Assembly (NCBI GenBank): GCA_019022495.1
Contig: JAFEKR010000019.1
Coordinates: 620,001-684,000 of the forward strand
Source of the DNA: Epichloe hybrida
Taxonomy: Eukaryota > Ascomycota > Sordariomycetes > Hypocreales > Clavicipitaceae
DNA: 64,000 nucleotides
Reading direction: 5' to 3'
This document shows, piece by piece, positions 46,900 through 59,533 of the stretch. Within the stretch, counting starts at the first letter, position 1. Every line of letters starts with the position of its first letter. Position numbers and translations under genes: made by a program. The notes beneath the pieces are model-generated. The model saw only the letters and a list, made by a program, of their open reading frames with translations, made no database searches and was not told where the DNA came from.

Positions 46900-49800
46900 G
46901 AAAGGTTTATTTATAAGTCTTATTTACCTTTATTCTAGGCTTAGTTTACTCCTAATTTACTCTCTAGCTTAGTAAACTAAGAGAAATTTAGTATATTTCT
47001 TATAAGTTTTAGTTAATTATAAAGTATAAGTATTAGTACTATATTATTATTAATAAGTTAGCCTTACTTTAGCTTAGTAATAAGGCTAACTTACTAGGTA
47101 AGAGTAGCTACTAATATATATTTTAACTACTAGGTTTAAAACTATTAATATAACTAGGTAATATTTGCTTTTACTTTAGCCTAAGTTTAAGGCTAATTTA
47201 CTTAGTTTTATAGCTAAATTTATTTAGTTAGTAAAATAAGTATTATTAGCTAGTTAATACTTAGGCTATAATAGCTAATAAGGGTAATATAAGTTTATTC
47301 TAGCTTAGTAATAATTTTATTTTAGCTTTAATACCTTTCTTAATAAGTCCTAGATGGCTTTTAGGATTAGGTTAAGAAGCTATATACTAGTAATTAAGTA
47401 AAGAAAAAATAAAGTATATTAGTAATAAGCCTAAACTAAGCTAGTTTCTCTAAGAAATAGTATACTAAGCTTATTTTTTAGCTTAAGTATCTTAATATAT
47501 ATATAGTAAAGATAAACTATCTTTTACTTACTACTATTTTTATAAAGTATTACAATAAGGTAGTAAAGAATAGAATTCTTATTTTAAAGAAAAAGTAAAA
47601 TAGTAATTTAATTTTAGTTTAAAGTAAGAGTAGTAATAAGCTAAAGGGACTTATAATACCTAGAGTTTATAGTTTAAGATTAATTCAATAACTATTTTAA
47701 ATATAAGTATTTTCTATTATAATTATAAAATTATAAAATTAGGTTTACTTCTAGCTTACTTTTATACTTATACTACTTATTTTATCCTTATAATTAGGAG
47801 GTTTTTTATTTATTAAGAAAGTTAATTTAAGTCTAGTAGTATTTTAAGCTATCTTATAGCTAGCTCTTAAGCTACTAAGTAATATTAAAGTTTTCTATAG
47901 CTTAACTATAGCTATATAAGGGTAAAACTACTCTAGGAACCTTTCTTTGAAATAGGAATTTATTTAGGCCTATTTTTTATATATATAGTTAGATAATTAT
48001 TAAGGAGATATATTTATTTATATTAGTATAAAATTCCTAGATTTCCTTTAGGTTATAGGAGGGTAAGTAATCTTTAGTTAGTTCTTTAATATATTTATTT
48101 TAGGCTAGCCTTTATTTATTATACTAGTTCTCCTAATATTTCTTTTATTTCTTATTTAGGTTTATATCTAGCTTATTATTAATAAGTAAGGGTTTTCTTT
48201 TATAGTATAGTACTATTACTACTAAGTTAGCTATAGCTTAGATTATTCTTATTATTTTATTACTAATAATTTTATTCTTAAACTTTTACTTTATTTTATT
48301 TAAGTAAAGATTAAGAGAGGGAATTTAAGTCTTAACCTCTAGTTATATAATAAGTATAGCCTTAAATACCCTTATAATAATCTAGAGGTAAGCTAATTAG
48401 TTTACTATAAAGCTTTTTATTACTTCTCTTAGTTTTCTTTTTTTCTTAGTAAGGGTATAGTAAGTACTTACTTTATAAGTAAAAATAAGCTAAATTACTT
48501 ATATATATAAAAGTCTAGTATTTTTAAAGCTATATCCCTAGGCTAATATTACTAGCTTAAAGAGTATAAGCTATTACTAAGCTAATTTATCTTTTAGGAT
48601 ATTTTTAAAAGTACTTTAGTTAAGTTTTTTATTAACTTATACTCCTAGGAACTTATATAATTTTATAAGTATTATTTTCTTTACTTTAAGTTAAACTTTA
48701 GTTTAAGAAAGTTTATAAGACTTACTAAAGTATATAAGTTTAGTTTTAGCTAAGTTAAACTTAACTTTTACTTACTTTACTTATTCCTTATAAATCTTTT
48801 ATATAGCTTTAAGTTTTCTTTAGGTTTATACTATATTCTTACTAAAAGCTACTATATTTATATTATTTATAAATCCTATAGTTACTATACTTAAAATAGC
48901 CTAAAGATATATATAAAGCTTTACTAAGTAAAGTAAGAAAAGAATTAAGAAAAGAAGTAAGCCTTATAAGGTACTAGCCTTAATTATAAATAATCTAAAG
49001 AGTCCTTTATTAAAGCTAAGCTAGCTTATTTTATTTATAAGAAAGCTTTATATAACTACTATTAGCTATTATAAGACTTTTATTTTTATAAGTAAGTAAA
49101 TTAAGTATAAGTAGCTAACTTTATTAAATACTAAGGATATATTTATTTATACTAGTAAGGTAATATTACCCTTTTCCTAGGTCTCTCTAATATATTCTAT
49201 AAGGATTTTTCTTATAAATGTTATTAATTAATTAATTTTATTACTTATTTAAAGTTTAGAAAGTAATTCTTTTACCTTAGTAAAGGCTATAAGTTACTTT
49301 ATTATTACTACTTTTATAATCTTTCTTACTATATTAAGTAGTAAGATTAGTTTTTATATATTAGCTTTTCTAATTTCCTTAGTAGTTTTACTAGGTTTCC
49401 TAATTATTATTACTTTTATAGTTTAAAAGTAAGCTTAGAAATAGCCTATCTCTAGAATTATATTCAAAAGCCTAGCTATAGTATCCTTAGCTAGGTTATT
49501 ATAGGCTTTAATAAGGCTTACTAGGAGTTTATTATCTCCTAGTGATTTCTAGCTAGCTATATTTACTAAGATATTATTAATTTTCTCTTATTTAAATTAT
49601 TTTTTCCTTAGTAATAATATATTTTTAGCTTTAGAAAGAAAAGGTTTAGTATATATAAAAGGTTTATTATTAGTTTAAGGAAGAATCTTTATACTAGTAT
49701 ACTAGCCTTATTTTTATATATAGTAGCTAGGTTAGGGTTATTTTTACTTCTTTTTAGCTTAGGGAGTCTAAGAAGCTTTAAGGGGGCCTAGCTTTAAAGC

Positions 49801-50876
49801 TAGGCTTATCTCTTAAGCCTCTAAACCCCTTTATCTTTTTCTTATATATTAGCTTTTTATAATATATTTCTTTATATATTTCTTTTCTTTTCTCTAATAA
49901 TATATTCTTAGTTTTTATTTACCTTAGTATAAGCTTACTAGTTTATATTAGTTCTTTAGTATCTTTATTATCTTTTAGCTTACCTTACTTTACTAACTAT
50001 CTCTTAGGCTTTCCTAAATTACTATATCTCTAGGCTAGGGAGTCCTTAGGCTTTCTTTAAAATTACTTTATTTATAATTTATTATAAGCTTATAATAAGC
50101 TATATTATATAGTTATTTATTCCCTTTTTATTATATAAGTCTAGCATATTTTTAAGTTAAAGTCTAACCTTAGCCTTTATCTTTATATATAGCTAGTTTA
50201 TAGCTTCTTATATATATCTAAGAACTTAGGGAATAGCTTCCTACTATTTATTAAAAATACTAATTAGCTATAGAATATAGTTAAAACTAGGAAAGTCTTT
50301 AGTGCTATTATAGTAAACTCTAATATCTAGTATAGCCTATACTAAATTAATAATACTATCTTTATTATCTTTATATTATTTTATAGGTTTACCTTAAGGT
50401 ATAATAAGTCTAAGCCTTTACTAGTTTATAAACTTTAGTAATTTATTTACTTTAGTAATTTATTTACTTTATTAGTTTTCTTATTTAGCTTATCCTAGAG
50501 AGAGTATTTTTAGTTAAAGTTACTTATAAATATGCTTTAGTTATAAGGCTTTTCTAAGTTAATTATATAAATAAAGGTATTTTAGTTATTACTATATCCC
50601 TTTAAGTAAAGAAAGTAAATATTAACTTCTTATAGTTTTACTAATAACTAGTTAGTTTCTTTTTAAGCTAATTATAATCCTACTTTATATTTCTTATTTA
50701 TATATATTATATTATATTTATTATAGTATATAAGTTAAAACTAGGTAAGGCCTAGTGCTAGGGGTTATAAGTTTTTTATATATTCTTATTCTTAAATTAT
50801 AATTATATTTATATTAGTCTAGTAGTAAAGAGCTATATATACTAGTTTATTTTTCTTATTTATATTCTAGAAAAGG
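46900..50876 (-). pseudogene. LINE2 ORF2, RT part and most of the endonuclease
   Basis: Homologous to about 9000-13066 of LINE1, with RT at about 48700-49500 and endonuclease from about 50400 to the copia H insertion at 50876. RIP has converted nearly all remaining CA/TG, so stops are even denser than in LINE1. The endonuclease N-terminus lies beyond copia H at 58169 onwards. Confidence 0.6.
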
Positions 50877-51163
50877 TGTTAGTTTCACAGGGTATTGAAT
50901 TCAATATAAGAAGGTTATAAGCCTGAAGAATAGTATTATTATCGATTTATCTATTCTAGGCTATGTTCTGTGTGTGTAAAAGAGAAGTCAAAAGCTAGAA
51001 TCTGTGATAATAGAAGGAAAGGGGGCTGCGCGTTTGTAGCCCTACATTTCCTAGCTAATTAACGAGCTAGGTTATAAGTCACGTGTAGGGCGTGCGCGTG
51101 GCCTAAGCTTTTGCTAGGTAATTATAGCTACAACGCATAATTAATATTACCTTTATTCTAACA
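50877..51163 (-). repeat. 3' LTR of copia H (287 bp)
   Basis: Plus-strand coordinates read TGTTAGTTTCACAGG...ATTCTAACA. It is the 3' LTR because pol reads leftwards into it. Much of it is unmutated. Confidence 0.85.
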
Positions 51164-51599
51164 CTAGAATCTCTCTCTTTTAATATGATTATTAACGCGC
51201 AATATTAATTATAGAAATAAAAAAGAAAGGCAAATTAATAATTTAATTAATAGGGGATATAAAGAAAAGAACTTATAGCCTATTTTAGTATATAGTAGCT
51301 AATAAAAGGGAAATAATAATCTTACTTAGCCTATAAGCCTATGTAAGGATAAGTAAATCTCTTCTAAATCCCTTCTTTTCTTAATAATAATATATATCCT
51401 GCGCTATAGCATATATATAATATCTTCCCTCTCTAATTTAATACTTTCCTTTTCTTATATACTACTACTAATTTCTATAGTTTACTAGGAGGGCCTAGTA
51501 GGCTAGTGTAGCTATAGCTACTAGGGATATTAACTATAGGGGTATATATCCCCTATATTAATATCTTATCCCTATAGCTACCCTCCTAAAGAATTACTT

Positions 51600-54500
51600 T
51601 TTCTCTTACTATATGTGTATTACACGTAAGTAACCTATCCCTCTATCTAGATTATTATCTAGTTAGTTAAGATAAAGCTCTTAAGGGCCTTATTAGGTAA
51701 TACTTTTATAAAGGCATTAGCTAGGTTATTCTCCCTATTAATCTATTAGATCTTATAGAGTTCTTAGCGTTTATATAATTATTAAAGAGCTATAATATTA
51801 ATTATTAGGCATTTCTCTTTTATTATACTAAGCTTAATAAGGCATTTATACAAGGAGTATAAATCTATATATATAATAACTAGAATCTTTAGGAGCTTTA
51901 GTTAGTTAGTAACTAGGTTTAGGGTTATTATAATTATATAAGCTATATTAACGCTAGCTACTATACTATAAACCTCTAAGGTAAGCATGCTTTATATAAC
52001 TCTTTTGCTTTTCGTTAAGCTAAAGTACATAATATTACCTTTAATTATGAATTTACTATTAGTGTAGTTTTCGTTAGCTAGGATAAGTATATATCCTAGT
52101 TATTGATTTTTAATTTTTTTTGGGGTCATTGGCTGTGGCCAATGCATCTAATTTTCAAGGAACCAAAAAAATTACTAGCAATACCCAGCTAGTGCCACAT
52201 GTAACAACCAAATTTAATAATCACCGTAGTGTTAGGTAAAACATCAAGGAATAAGCTTTAAGCCACAAATTTAGGGGCTGAAAAGTCAATACAAAGTTTG
52301 CGACAAACTTTGTGGCTGCGATTGCGCAAGAGTCATAATTCGCGACCGCAGTCAAACTCAAATCCATTCGAGTTTTACTTATCCCGCTATTAGCAACTCA
52401 GCGTGCACAGACAAGTAGGTTCAGCAACCGCCGACGCATACCTCACAGCATAAATTGACGTGATTCCCTCTTCCTCTGCGACCGTGTTTGTTCCATCTCT
52501 CTACATCTCTTCCATCTTACAACTTGTCCTTCAAAGCTCCAAGGCAAACCAAAAAAAAACACAACTCATCCTCAATTGCAGCCAATCCAATTCCCAACAG
52601 ACGCACTGCATCCTTTACATCACCAAGTAGGTCATGGGCTACCAATCAACCAATTGACGACCAACTGATCAGTATATCCTAGTTATAATAATAGGTCCTA
52701 GTTATTAGTAAATAATCTATTTATAAAGGCAAAGAGCTTTGCCTTCTTAAGGTCTATTAGGATAAATATTAGGCCTCTTTCTAGATAATCTATCTGCTAC
52801 TTTAGGTAGTAATTAAGGGTTTTCATATCTTCTAGGGTTAGCTCTTAGTGCTATACAGTGATAGATAGGTTAAAGTAAGCTTCTAGTTAGTAGATTAAGG
52901 TAATATAAGCGCCTTAGGCCCTTTGCTTAATGTATTTATGCTTTAATTTAATTATTAAAACTAATTCTAACTTATTGCTCTGCCCCTTTTACTATATCTT
53001 AATAGCATTATTCTCTAGCGTAATAATACTACTATTAAATGTAAGGGGATTATCCTAGGTTAGGAATTACTTTAGCTTTATATTAAAGCCTATAGTAACT
53101 AGTTAAGTCTCTTCCTTCTTAAAGAACTTCTTATCTAATAAGCTAAGGGTATTATTAGTTTGTATTCTAATGTATATAAAGTTAAGGCTTTCCTTTGTAG
53201 TTATAAGTAAGTAGGGATTATATATAAAGGTTTCTATCTAGAGGTTCTCTCTATAATACTTATAATATATAACCTACTAATATATTCTAGCCTCTATAAG
53301 TTTATAAAGGGGCTTTATAACCCTTAGAATTATGCTAGGCAGGTAGAGGTGCCATATCTGAATTAGTAAGCACGCTAGGATTAGCCACTCTAGCAATATA
53401 TAGGCCTATATATACGCCTAATAGATATCACATAGCTAGATAAGGAATTTCCTTAATCTTGCTAATAGGGCTATTACAAGAATAAGACGTTAGCTTGCTT
53501 ATTAAATCGTTAGGGCCTATGTAAGGATAGCCTGTTTCCCTTTATCCTTATATCCTTAGATTATAAGATATAACTTTTTGTAGGGTTTTATTATCTTACC
53601 TTTAATCTTATTAATAATTTAGGAATTAAAGATTTAAATCCTACTATACTTCTCCTTATTAAATATACCTTACTTAATTAAGGTATTAATCTCCGCTTTT
53701 ATTAATAGTTTAAAAGGTTTGCCTAGGGTCTTAATAATTCCTTCCTTACATAGCTTAATTATAAAGGCTAAGTTACTATACTCCTTTACTAATAGGAAGG
53801 TATTAGTCTCTTAAGGTATTATAGGAGAGTTCTTTTAGGGCCTTCTATGCCTACACTTTAGTAGTATTACTAGCACTATATTCTTATCTTAGGCCTCTTA
53901 CCCTTTCTCCTTTTCCTTTTCTCTAGGCTTTATTACTTTCTTTACACTAGGATTATTATAATAAGGCCTAATAGAGGTTAACCTAAAGGTTTTTAAGCCT
54001 CTAGGTATGTTAAGTGTATAGCTCTCTCTAGTTATTACTAGGAGCTTATATAAGCTTACTTATTCCTTACCTTCTTACTAGACTTAGACCTTTAATCTAA
54101 GTAGTAAACTAAGGGTCTTTAAGGTATTTAGGCTATTATATTTAGTAAGGGCCTTATTAACCTTCCTAATAGCATAAAGCCTCTTAATCTCTTTAGTAGC
54201 CTTCTATACTATAATTATATACTATATAATATTAGGTAATAGTAAGGACTTATTTATTATATATAAGTAAGCTCTAAAAATAAGGAGAGTTAGGATAAGG
54301 CTATTAGGGCCTGCGGTGTTATTTAGGGCCTTTATTACTATTTATAAGGTAGTAGGTTTAGGTATTATAGGATATTTATACCTAATTATATTATAGGCCC
54401 TTTAGAGTAGTTTATAATACCTTTTAACCTTCCTAATACTATAGTGTGCTTTAATAAGGACTTCCTTAATTAAGATTAATATTAAAGCTATAAATTATTT

Positions 54501-57500
54501 AAACTTATTACTATAGAAGTTTATTCTAGTGTTTGTAATAATAAAATCTAGAGGGCCTAGGTAAGCATTAATCTAGTATATCTAGAGGGCTTCCTAGGTT
54601 ATTTTTATAGAGATATTATTAAGGAATTTTGCCGCGTTAAATACTATAGCTATATTTATAGCGTGAAGTATAGGGCGGTTACTATTAAGGTAGAAAATAT
54701 TTACTATTACTTTATAGTTAAAGCTATACTTATCCTTAAGGGTGAATTTAAAGTAGTTAGGGCTGTTTATATATATCTAGTATTAGTAGTAAAGTCTTAT
54801 TAGCTTCTTAATAGCCTTAATATTAATATTATACCCTAATTTATAGAGAACCTTATGTAGTTATTAGATTAATAGATGCCTAAAGTAGTAATATAATCGC
54901 TATAGCTTGCCTTCTATAAGGTAGCTCTAAGTAACTACTTTTTCTTTCTATGTAAGTAATATCTAAGCATGCCCCTATTTATAAATAATAGGGACTTTAA
55001 TATTTCCTTATTATAGTATGTTTTTAAAGATATTAAAGTTAATTTATAAATAATCTATATTATTAAGAGATAAGAGAAATAGAGTGTTTATTAGTATAAC
55101 CTAAAAGAGGATATCTCTAAAGGGAGTAGGTATATTAGCCACTCTAAGTGTAATAATTAGTTCTCCTATGCTAAATCTAACTAATGCCTTTTTTACTGTT
55201 AATTTATTAAGCTTTAGTTTAGGTATTTAGTGTTACAAAGCAAGAAATTAAGGGTGCCTTACTATAGAGAATTTTATAGCTCCTGTATTAGGCATAATCC
55301 CTTAGAATATTACATAGGAATAGCAATCTTCTAGTATAAATGTTACTAGAGCTTTACTTAAGAGTTCCTGCTTAAAGAGGTCTTCTTTACTTAGACTATA
55401 ATAAGCTACTTAACTTATTAGGATTTAAACTATCCTTTTACTATTAAGTTATATTCTATAATTAAAGAAGCTTATAAGTACTAGCCTATCTATACTATTA
55501 GGGCTATTATTAAATCTAATACTCTTTATATATTAAGCGATTTTATTATTAATAAGGGATTAAGGCTTATATTCTCTCTTGTACTATATAAGAAATAAAT
55601 TATATAAGTTATTAGTTAGATCTATAAGGTAATGGTTCTTAAAGCGTTAATATGCCTTCTTATAGTCCTTTTCTAGATACTTAGATAACTAGTATCCTTC
55701 TTTACTATATATATAGCACTTCTTTATGCAGGAATTTCCTTCTCTTCCTTATAGTTTTAAAGGGTATTAAGCCTCTTTTCCTTTCCTATTATATCTTTAG
55801 TTAGTCTAGAATTACTCTAGGGTTATAGTTTTAGTTAGGAATTATTAATAGTTCTTTTTCTTTTTCTTAATAAGTTAGATTATTATTCTAATCTATTTAT
55901 AAAACTCTTATAGTCCCTTTAGCAAGTCTATAATAGCTTCTCTATATTCTAGAATACTATTATAAGCTCCTATAAGTTAATTTTAAAGTACCCTTTTACT
56001 TTAGCCTACCTTAGGTATTACTTATTATAAAATAGCTAGCTTCTTTATAAGTTTATTAAAGTAATTAATTATAGATTTACTTAGGTTATTATTTATTATC
56101 CCTTATAAAGTAAAGTTATTTTACTCTAGAAAATATCTTTACTATATATCCTTAGTCTTAAATTATTCTCTTATATAACTAATAAGCATAGGGAGGTCTT
56201 ATAATTAACTAGGTTTTAAGAGGTAGTTTATATAGTATTATAAAGCTTTATCTTTAAGTATAACCTTAAAGGTATAACTAGCTTATTTAGGTTAGATATT
56301 AAGTAACTTATACTTCCTATAGAATATTTAAAGCTTTAATTTAAGGATATTATAATTATTAGCACTATAAAGTTATTCTTTAGAATATACCTTTAATAGG
56401 TTTATAATTTACTTTAGAGAAGGCCTCTAAGTCTATAAAGGTTCTCTAGATACTTCCCTTTATATATATAAAAGAGGTAGTAAGGTCCTTAGAAAGTAAG
56501 AGGGTAGCTTTATAGGGAGTAGCCTTAGGGTTTATTATCCCTTCTAATCTTTCTCTCCCTTATATTAGGGAGGAGAAAATATAGCCCTTTAGGCTATACT
56601 AATAAAGGTAATATTAGCCCTAGGTAGTAAGGGTTAACTTTATTAGTAATACTCTAGCTTAGGGGTATTATTAGTAGTATTTTTAAGGTAGTTTTACTAA
56701 ACTATCTTAGGTAAAGGTATAGGTAGGGGAGTTACTTATAAATACTTATGAATAGTATCCTTTAGTGCCCTTAATTCTAGATTAATTAACCTTCTTAGAG
56801 AAGATTAGCCTACTAATCCCTTTAATAGTAATTATACTAATAAGTAAGGTAAAGGGGTAAGCTATTAGGACCTAATATCCCTATTATCTAGTAGGTTATA
56901 GAGGAAATCTTTATTCTCTAGGTTCTTCTAGAAGCTTATATACTTCTTCCTAGCTTCCTTAATTTCTTTAAGGGTTTAGAATTAGAATTCTTTCTAATTT
57001 ACTATCTCTTTAAGGTTATTTACTATCTTTATACCTTTTCTAACTATTATATATACTTTATTATAAAGAAGATAGTCTTAAAGTCTATTTTAGGAAAGAT
57101 CTCTCCCTTTTATAAACTTATTCCTTAGCTATTTATAAAAGTTATTACTAAATTTAAAGAAAAGTGTTCTCCTAAATAACCCTTATTCTCTATATTATTT
57201 AGTCTTAATAATAATATAGAGGGTGATTTCCTTAGGTATTATTATCTCTTTATATTTAAAGTTTCCTATTTATTAGAGTAATTTCTTTATAATATATTAT
57301 TAGAGTTTTATAAAAATATAGGGGATTTAGGTAGGGTAAATAGGGTTTTTCCCTTTATTAGGGTATTTATTACTATCTCTAGCTTTAATACCTTCTATAG
57401 TATTATTATAGCTATTACTCTTACTAGGAACTCTAAATTAACTAGAAGTCCTAGATAGTCTAGCTATATCTAATATTTTAATTAATTGAAGGGGAGTAAA

Positions 57501-57860
57501 TCTTTTAGTATAAGGGGATAGGAGGGGTGTAAATATAAGTTATATAACTTATATTATTAATATAAAGGATTATAAGGTAAGGTAGTTAACTTTAAATATA
57601 TAATTAAATATATAATAAAGAAAGATAAGGGGATAGCTTAGCTACTAGTATTAAACCTTTCTTTATTATTTTAGAATCTATATAAATATAGATATTAATA
57701 CTAAAGTAAGAAGAGAGCTATATTATACCTTTCTATTAGCATAACTTATTATTAAACATAGCCCTCCTATTTTATAAGGCAAGTTATTATTAGGTAAGCT
57801 ACCTTTTCTAATTAACCTTACTAATTTATAGTATTTAAAGACTATATAGTTATCTATAAA
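51600..57860 (-). pseudogene. Copia H polyprotein, split by retroposon S5
   Basis: Reading leftwards with stops as Gln/Trp, the RT begins near 53650 (INKIKGKIIKPYKK, then LIIQGYKDKGKQ and ALTIQQASQRLIL). Then come VIKPLYKL (about 53310), the catalytic IRIQTNNTLSL (about 53170-53140, QTDD type with Asp to Asn), and RNase H (LFAFIDRLFTNNQDLLLQLGY, about 52745-52690). RNase H is interrupted by S5 and resumes at 52089 with KGNIMYF, a SKRVTRSMLALEVY-like block and IIYIDSYSLYKCLIK; it ends near 51650. Integrase and gag (54000-57860) were not resolved motif by motif. Same copia type as E but a different family (different LTR). Non-functional. Confidence 0.7.
52104..52672 (-). mobile_element. Short retroposon S5, nearly unmutated, 5'-truncated (569 bp)
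   Basis: Flanked by a perfect 14-bp TSD TATATCCTAGTTAT (52090-52103, 52673-52686) inside copia H RNase H. It keeps normal CA/TG content, unlike everything around it, so it is the youngest insertion in the window and the best copy of the family. Relative to S2-S4 it carries about 64 extra bases (about 52381-52443). The open stretch at 52488-52682 lies antisense to the element and crosses its end, so it is not annotated as a gene. Confidence 0.9.
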
Positions 57861-57876
57861 GGTAACCACTAATTAG

Positions 57877-58163
57877 TGTTAGTTTTACAGGGTATTAAAT
57901 TTAATATAAGAAGGTTATAAGCCTAAAGAATAGTATTATTATTAATTTATTTATTCTAGGCTATATTCTATATGTGTAAAAGAGAAGTCAAAAGCTAGAA
58001 TCTATAATAATAGAAGGAAAGGGGGCTATGTGTTTGTAGCCCTATATTTCCTAGCTAATTAACAGGCTAGGTTATGAGTTACGTGTAGGGCGCGCGCGTG
58101 GCCTAAGCTTTTGCTAGGTAATTGCGGCTGCGACGCGCGATTAATATCACCTTTGTTCCAACA
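57877..58163 (-). repeat. 5' LTR of copia H (287 bp)
   Basis: Pairs with 50877-51163. Its right end (GGCTGCGACGCGCG...TTCCAACA) is unmutated and its left part is moderately RIP-mutated. On the minus strand it is followed by CTAATTAGTGGTTACC, a possible primer-binding site region. Confidence 0.85.
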
Positions 58164-58168
58164 AAAGG

Positions 58169-59450
58169 ACTTATAATATTATTATATTAATTAGAGAGGT
58201 TATTAGTCTTTACTATCTTATACTAGCTTTATTTTAGCTTTAAGTTACTTTATATATTATCTAATACTTCCTAACCTTAGTTATTTAGTGCTTTATTTTA
58301 TATTTATAAGGCATTCTCTCTTTTTACTTACTATAATAATAAGTTCTAATACTATATTAGGTTTTTTATAAGATAAGGTTAGGCTTTTACTTAAGAAGTA
58401 AGTAGTAAAGTAAGAAAGCTATTTAAAATATTTTACTTTAGTAATATTTTACTTTTCTTTTAGAATAAGGTAATCCCTTAACTAGGCTAAGTATAGTTTA
58501 AAGTATAGAATATAATTCTTTTTTACTTATTTATCTTTTATTAAGTAAAAGAACTCTTTATTTTTATAATAGCTAGCTTTATACTTACTATACCTTAGTA
58601 TTACCTTATAAAACTTAGCTATATAGCTTATTTAAAAGTAATTATAGTATTATTAAGGTTATAAGGTTTTATTATATAATTTAGTTTAGAAAAGCTTTAC
58701 TTTAAAAACTATATTATCTTAGTATATCTTATTAGTATTTTTTACTTTAGTTAGGCTTAGTATAAGAGTAATTCTTTAAGTATCTTTACCTTAGGGTTAT
58801 CTTACTATTACTTTTACTATATTTACCTTATTAGCTTTATTTACTACTATTACCATATTTTCTATACTCTTAAACTAAAGTAATTCCTAAATAGTATTCC
58901 CTTTAATAAGTACTTCTTAGTCCTATTTACTAGGGATTTAAAAAGGGGGGGGTAAGCTATTTATTTATTTAGAAACTAAGCTAATAGTAATACTTACTTA
59001 AGTTAAAGTATTACTTTCTTTAGCTTTTTCTTTAATAGCGTTTTTAAGGGCTTATTTAAGGGCTTCTTTAGTAATATAAATATTACTATTATTATAGTTT
59101 ATTACCTTTACTTTAGCTTAAGTATAGTTTACTACTTATTTAGTAATAGCTTTAGTAATATACTATACCTAGGTAACTTTATTACTAAGGATAAGGATTA
59201 TAATCTTATTATAGTATTTTATATTATTTAGATATTTAAATTAAATCTAGTTTATTATAGGGTTATTCTTATTACTTTAAATATTAAACTATCTTATTTC
59301 TATATTTAAGTAGTAGTAGCTTTATACTAACCCCTTTTCTCCTAAGTTAATTACTATTAGTATTATATTTACACTCTTACTACTAGCTTCATTATAATAT
59401 AATATTATAAGGGGGGGTAAATAAAGGTAAGGAATTTAAATATTAATATA
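58169..59450 (-). pseudogene. LINE2 ORF1 and start of ORF2
   Basis: Homologous to 13067-14560 of LINE1 minus a deletion of about 215 bp near 58831. Carries the zinc-knuckle region (about 58440-58640) in fully mutated form. Non-functional. Confidence 0.6.
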
Positions 59451-59533
59451 GTTTATATTTTAGAGGCAATTCCGGACCTTTAGAGCGGTGCGGAAGTTTG
59501 TGCGAAGGTTAAGTAAGTTTAGGTTAAGATATA

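Larger units (their letters stand above)
50877..58163 (-). mobile_element. Complete Ty1/copia element H, 7.3 kb, minus strand
   Basis: Two 287-bp LTRs (50877-51163 and 57877-58163), starting TGTTAGTTT and ending CCAACA/CTAACA, with a perfect 5-bp TSD AAAGG (50872-50876, 58164-58168). The unoccupied site is seen in LINE1 at about 13064-13075 (TAGAAAAGGACTTG). The interior encodes a copia polyprotein on the minus strand. Retroposon S5 is nested inside RNase H, so H itself is about 6.7 kb. It is less mutated than the surrounding LINE2, so it arrived later. Confidence 0.9.
46010..59517 (-). mobile_element. Tad1-like LINE2, split by copia H
   Basis: Second copy of LINE1 in the same orientation, inserted in copia E2 with a perfect 16-bp TSD TTTAGGTTAAGATATA (45994-46009 and 59518-59533). 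The 5' terminus (59463-59510) is almost identical to that of LINE1 and unmutated; seven extra bases (AAGTAAG) follow before the TSD. LINE parts are 46010-50876 and 58169-59517. Relative to LINE1 it has two internal deletions, near 47893 (about 130 bp) and near 58831 (about 215 bp). RIP is far heavier than in LINE1. Confidence 0.85.

Noticed and set aside
52488..52682. 64-codon open frame on the plus strand
   Set aside because: Antisense within retroposon S5 and running across its 5' end into the TSD; openness reflects lack of RIP, not coding.
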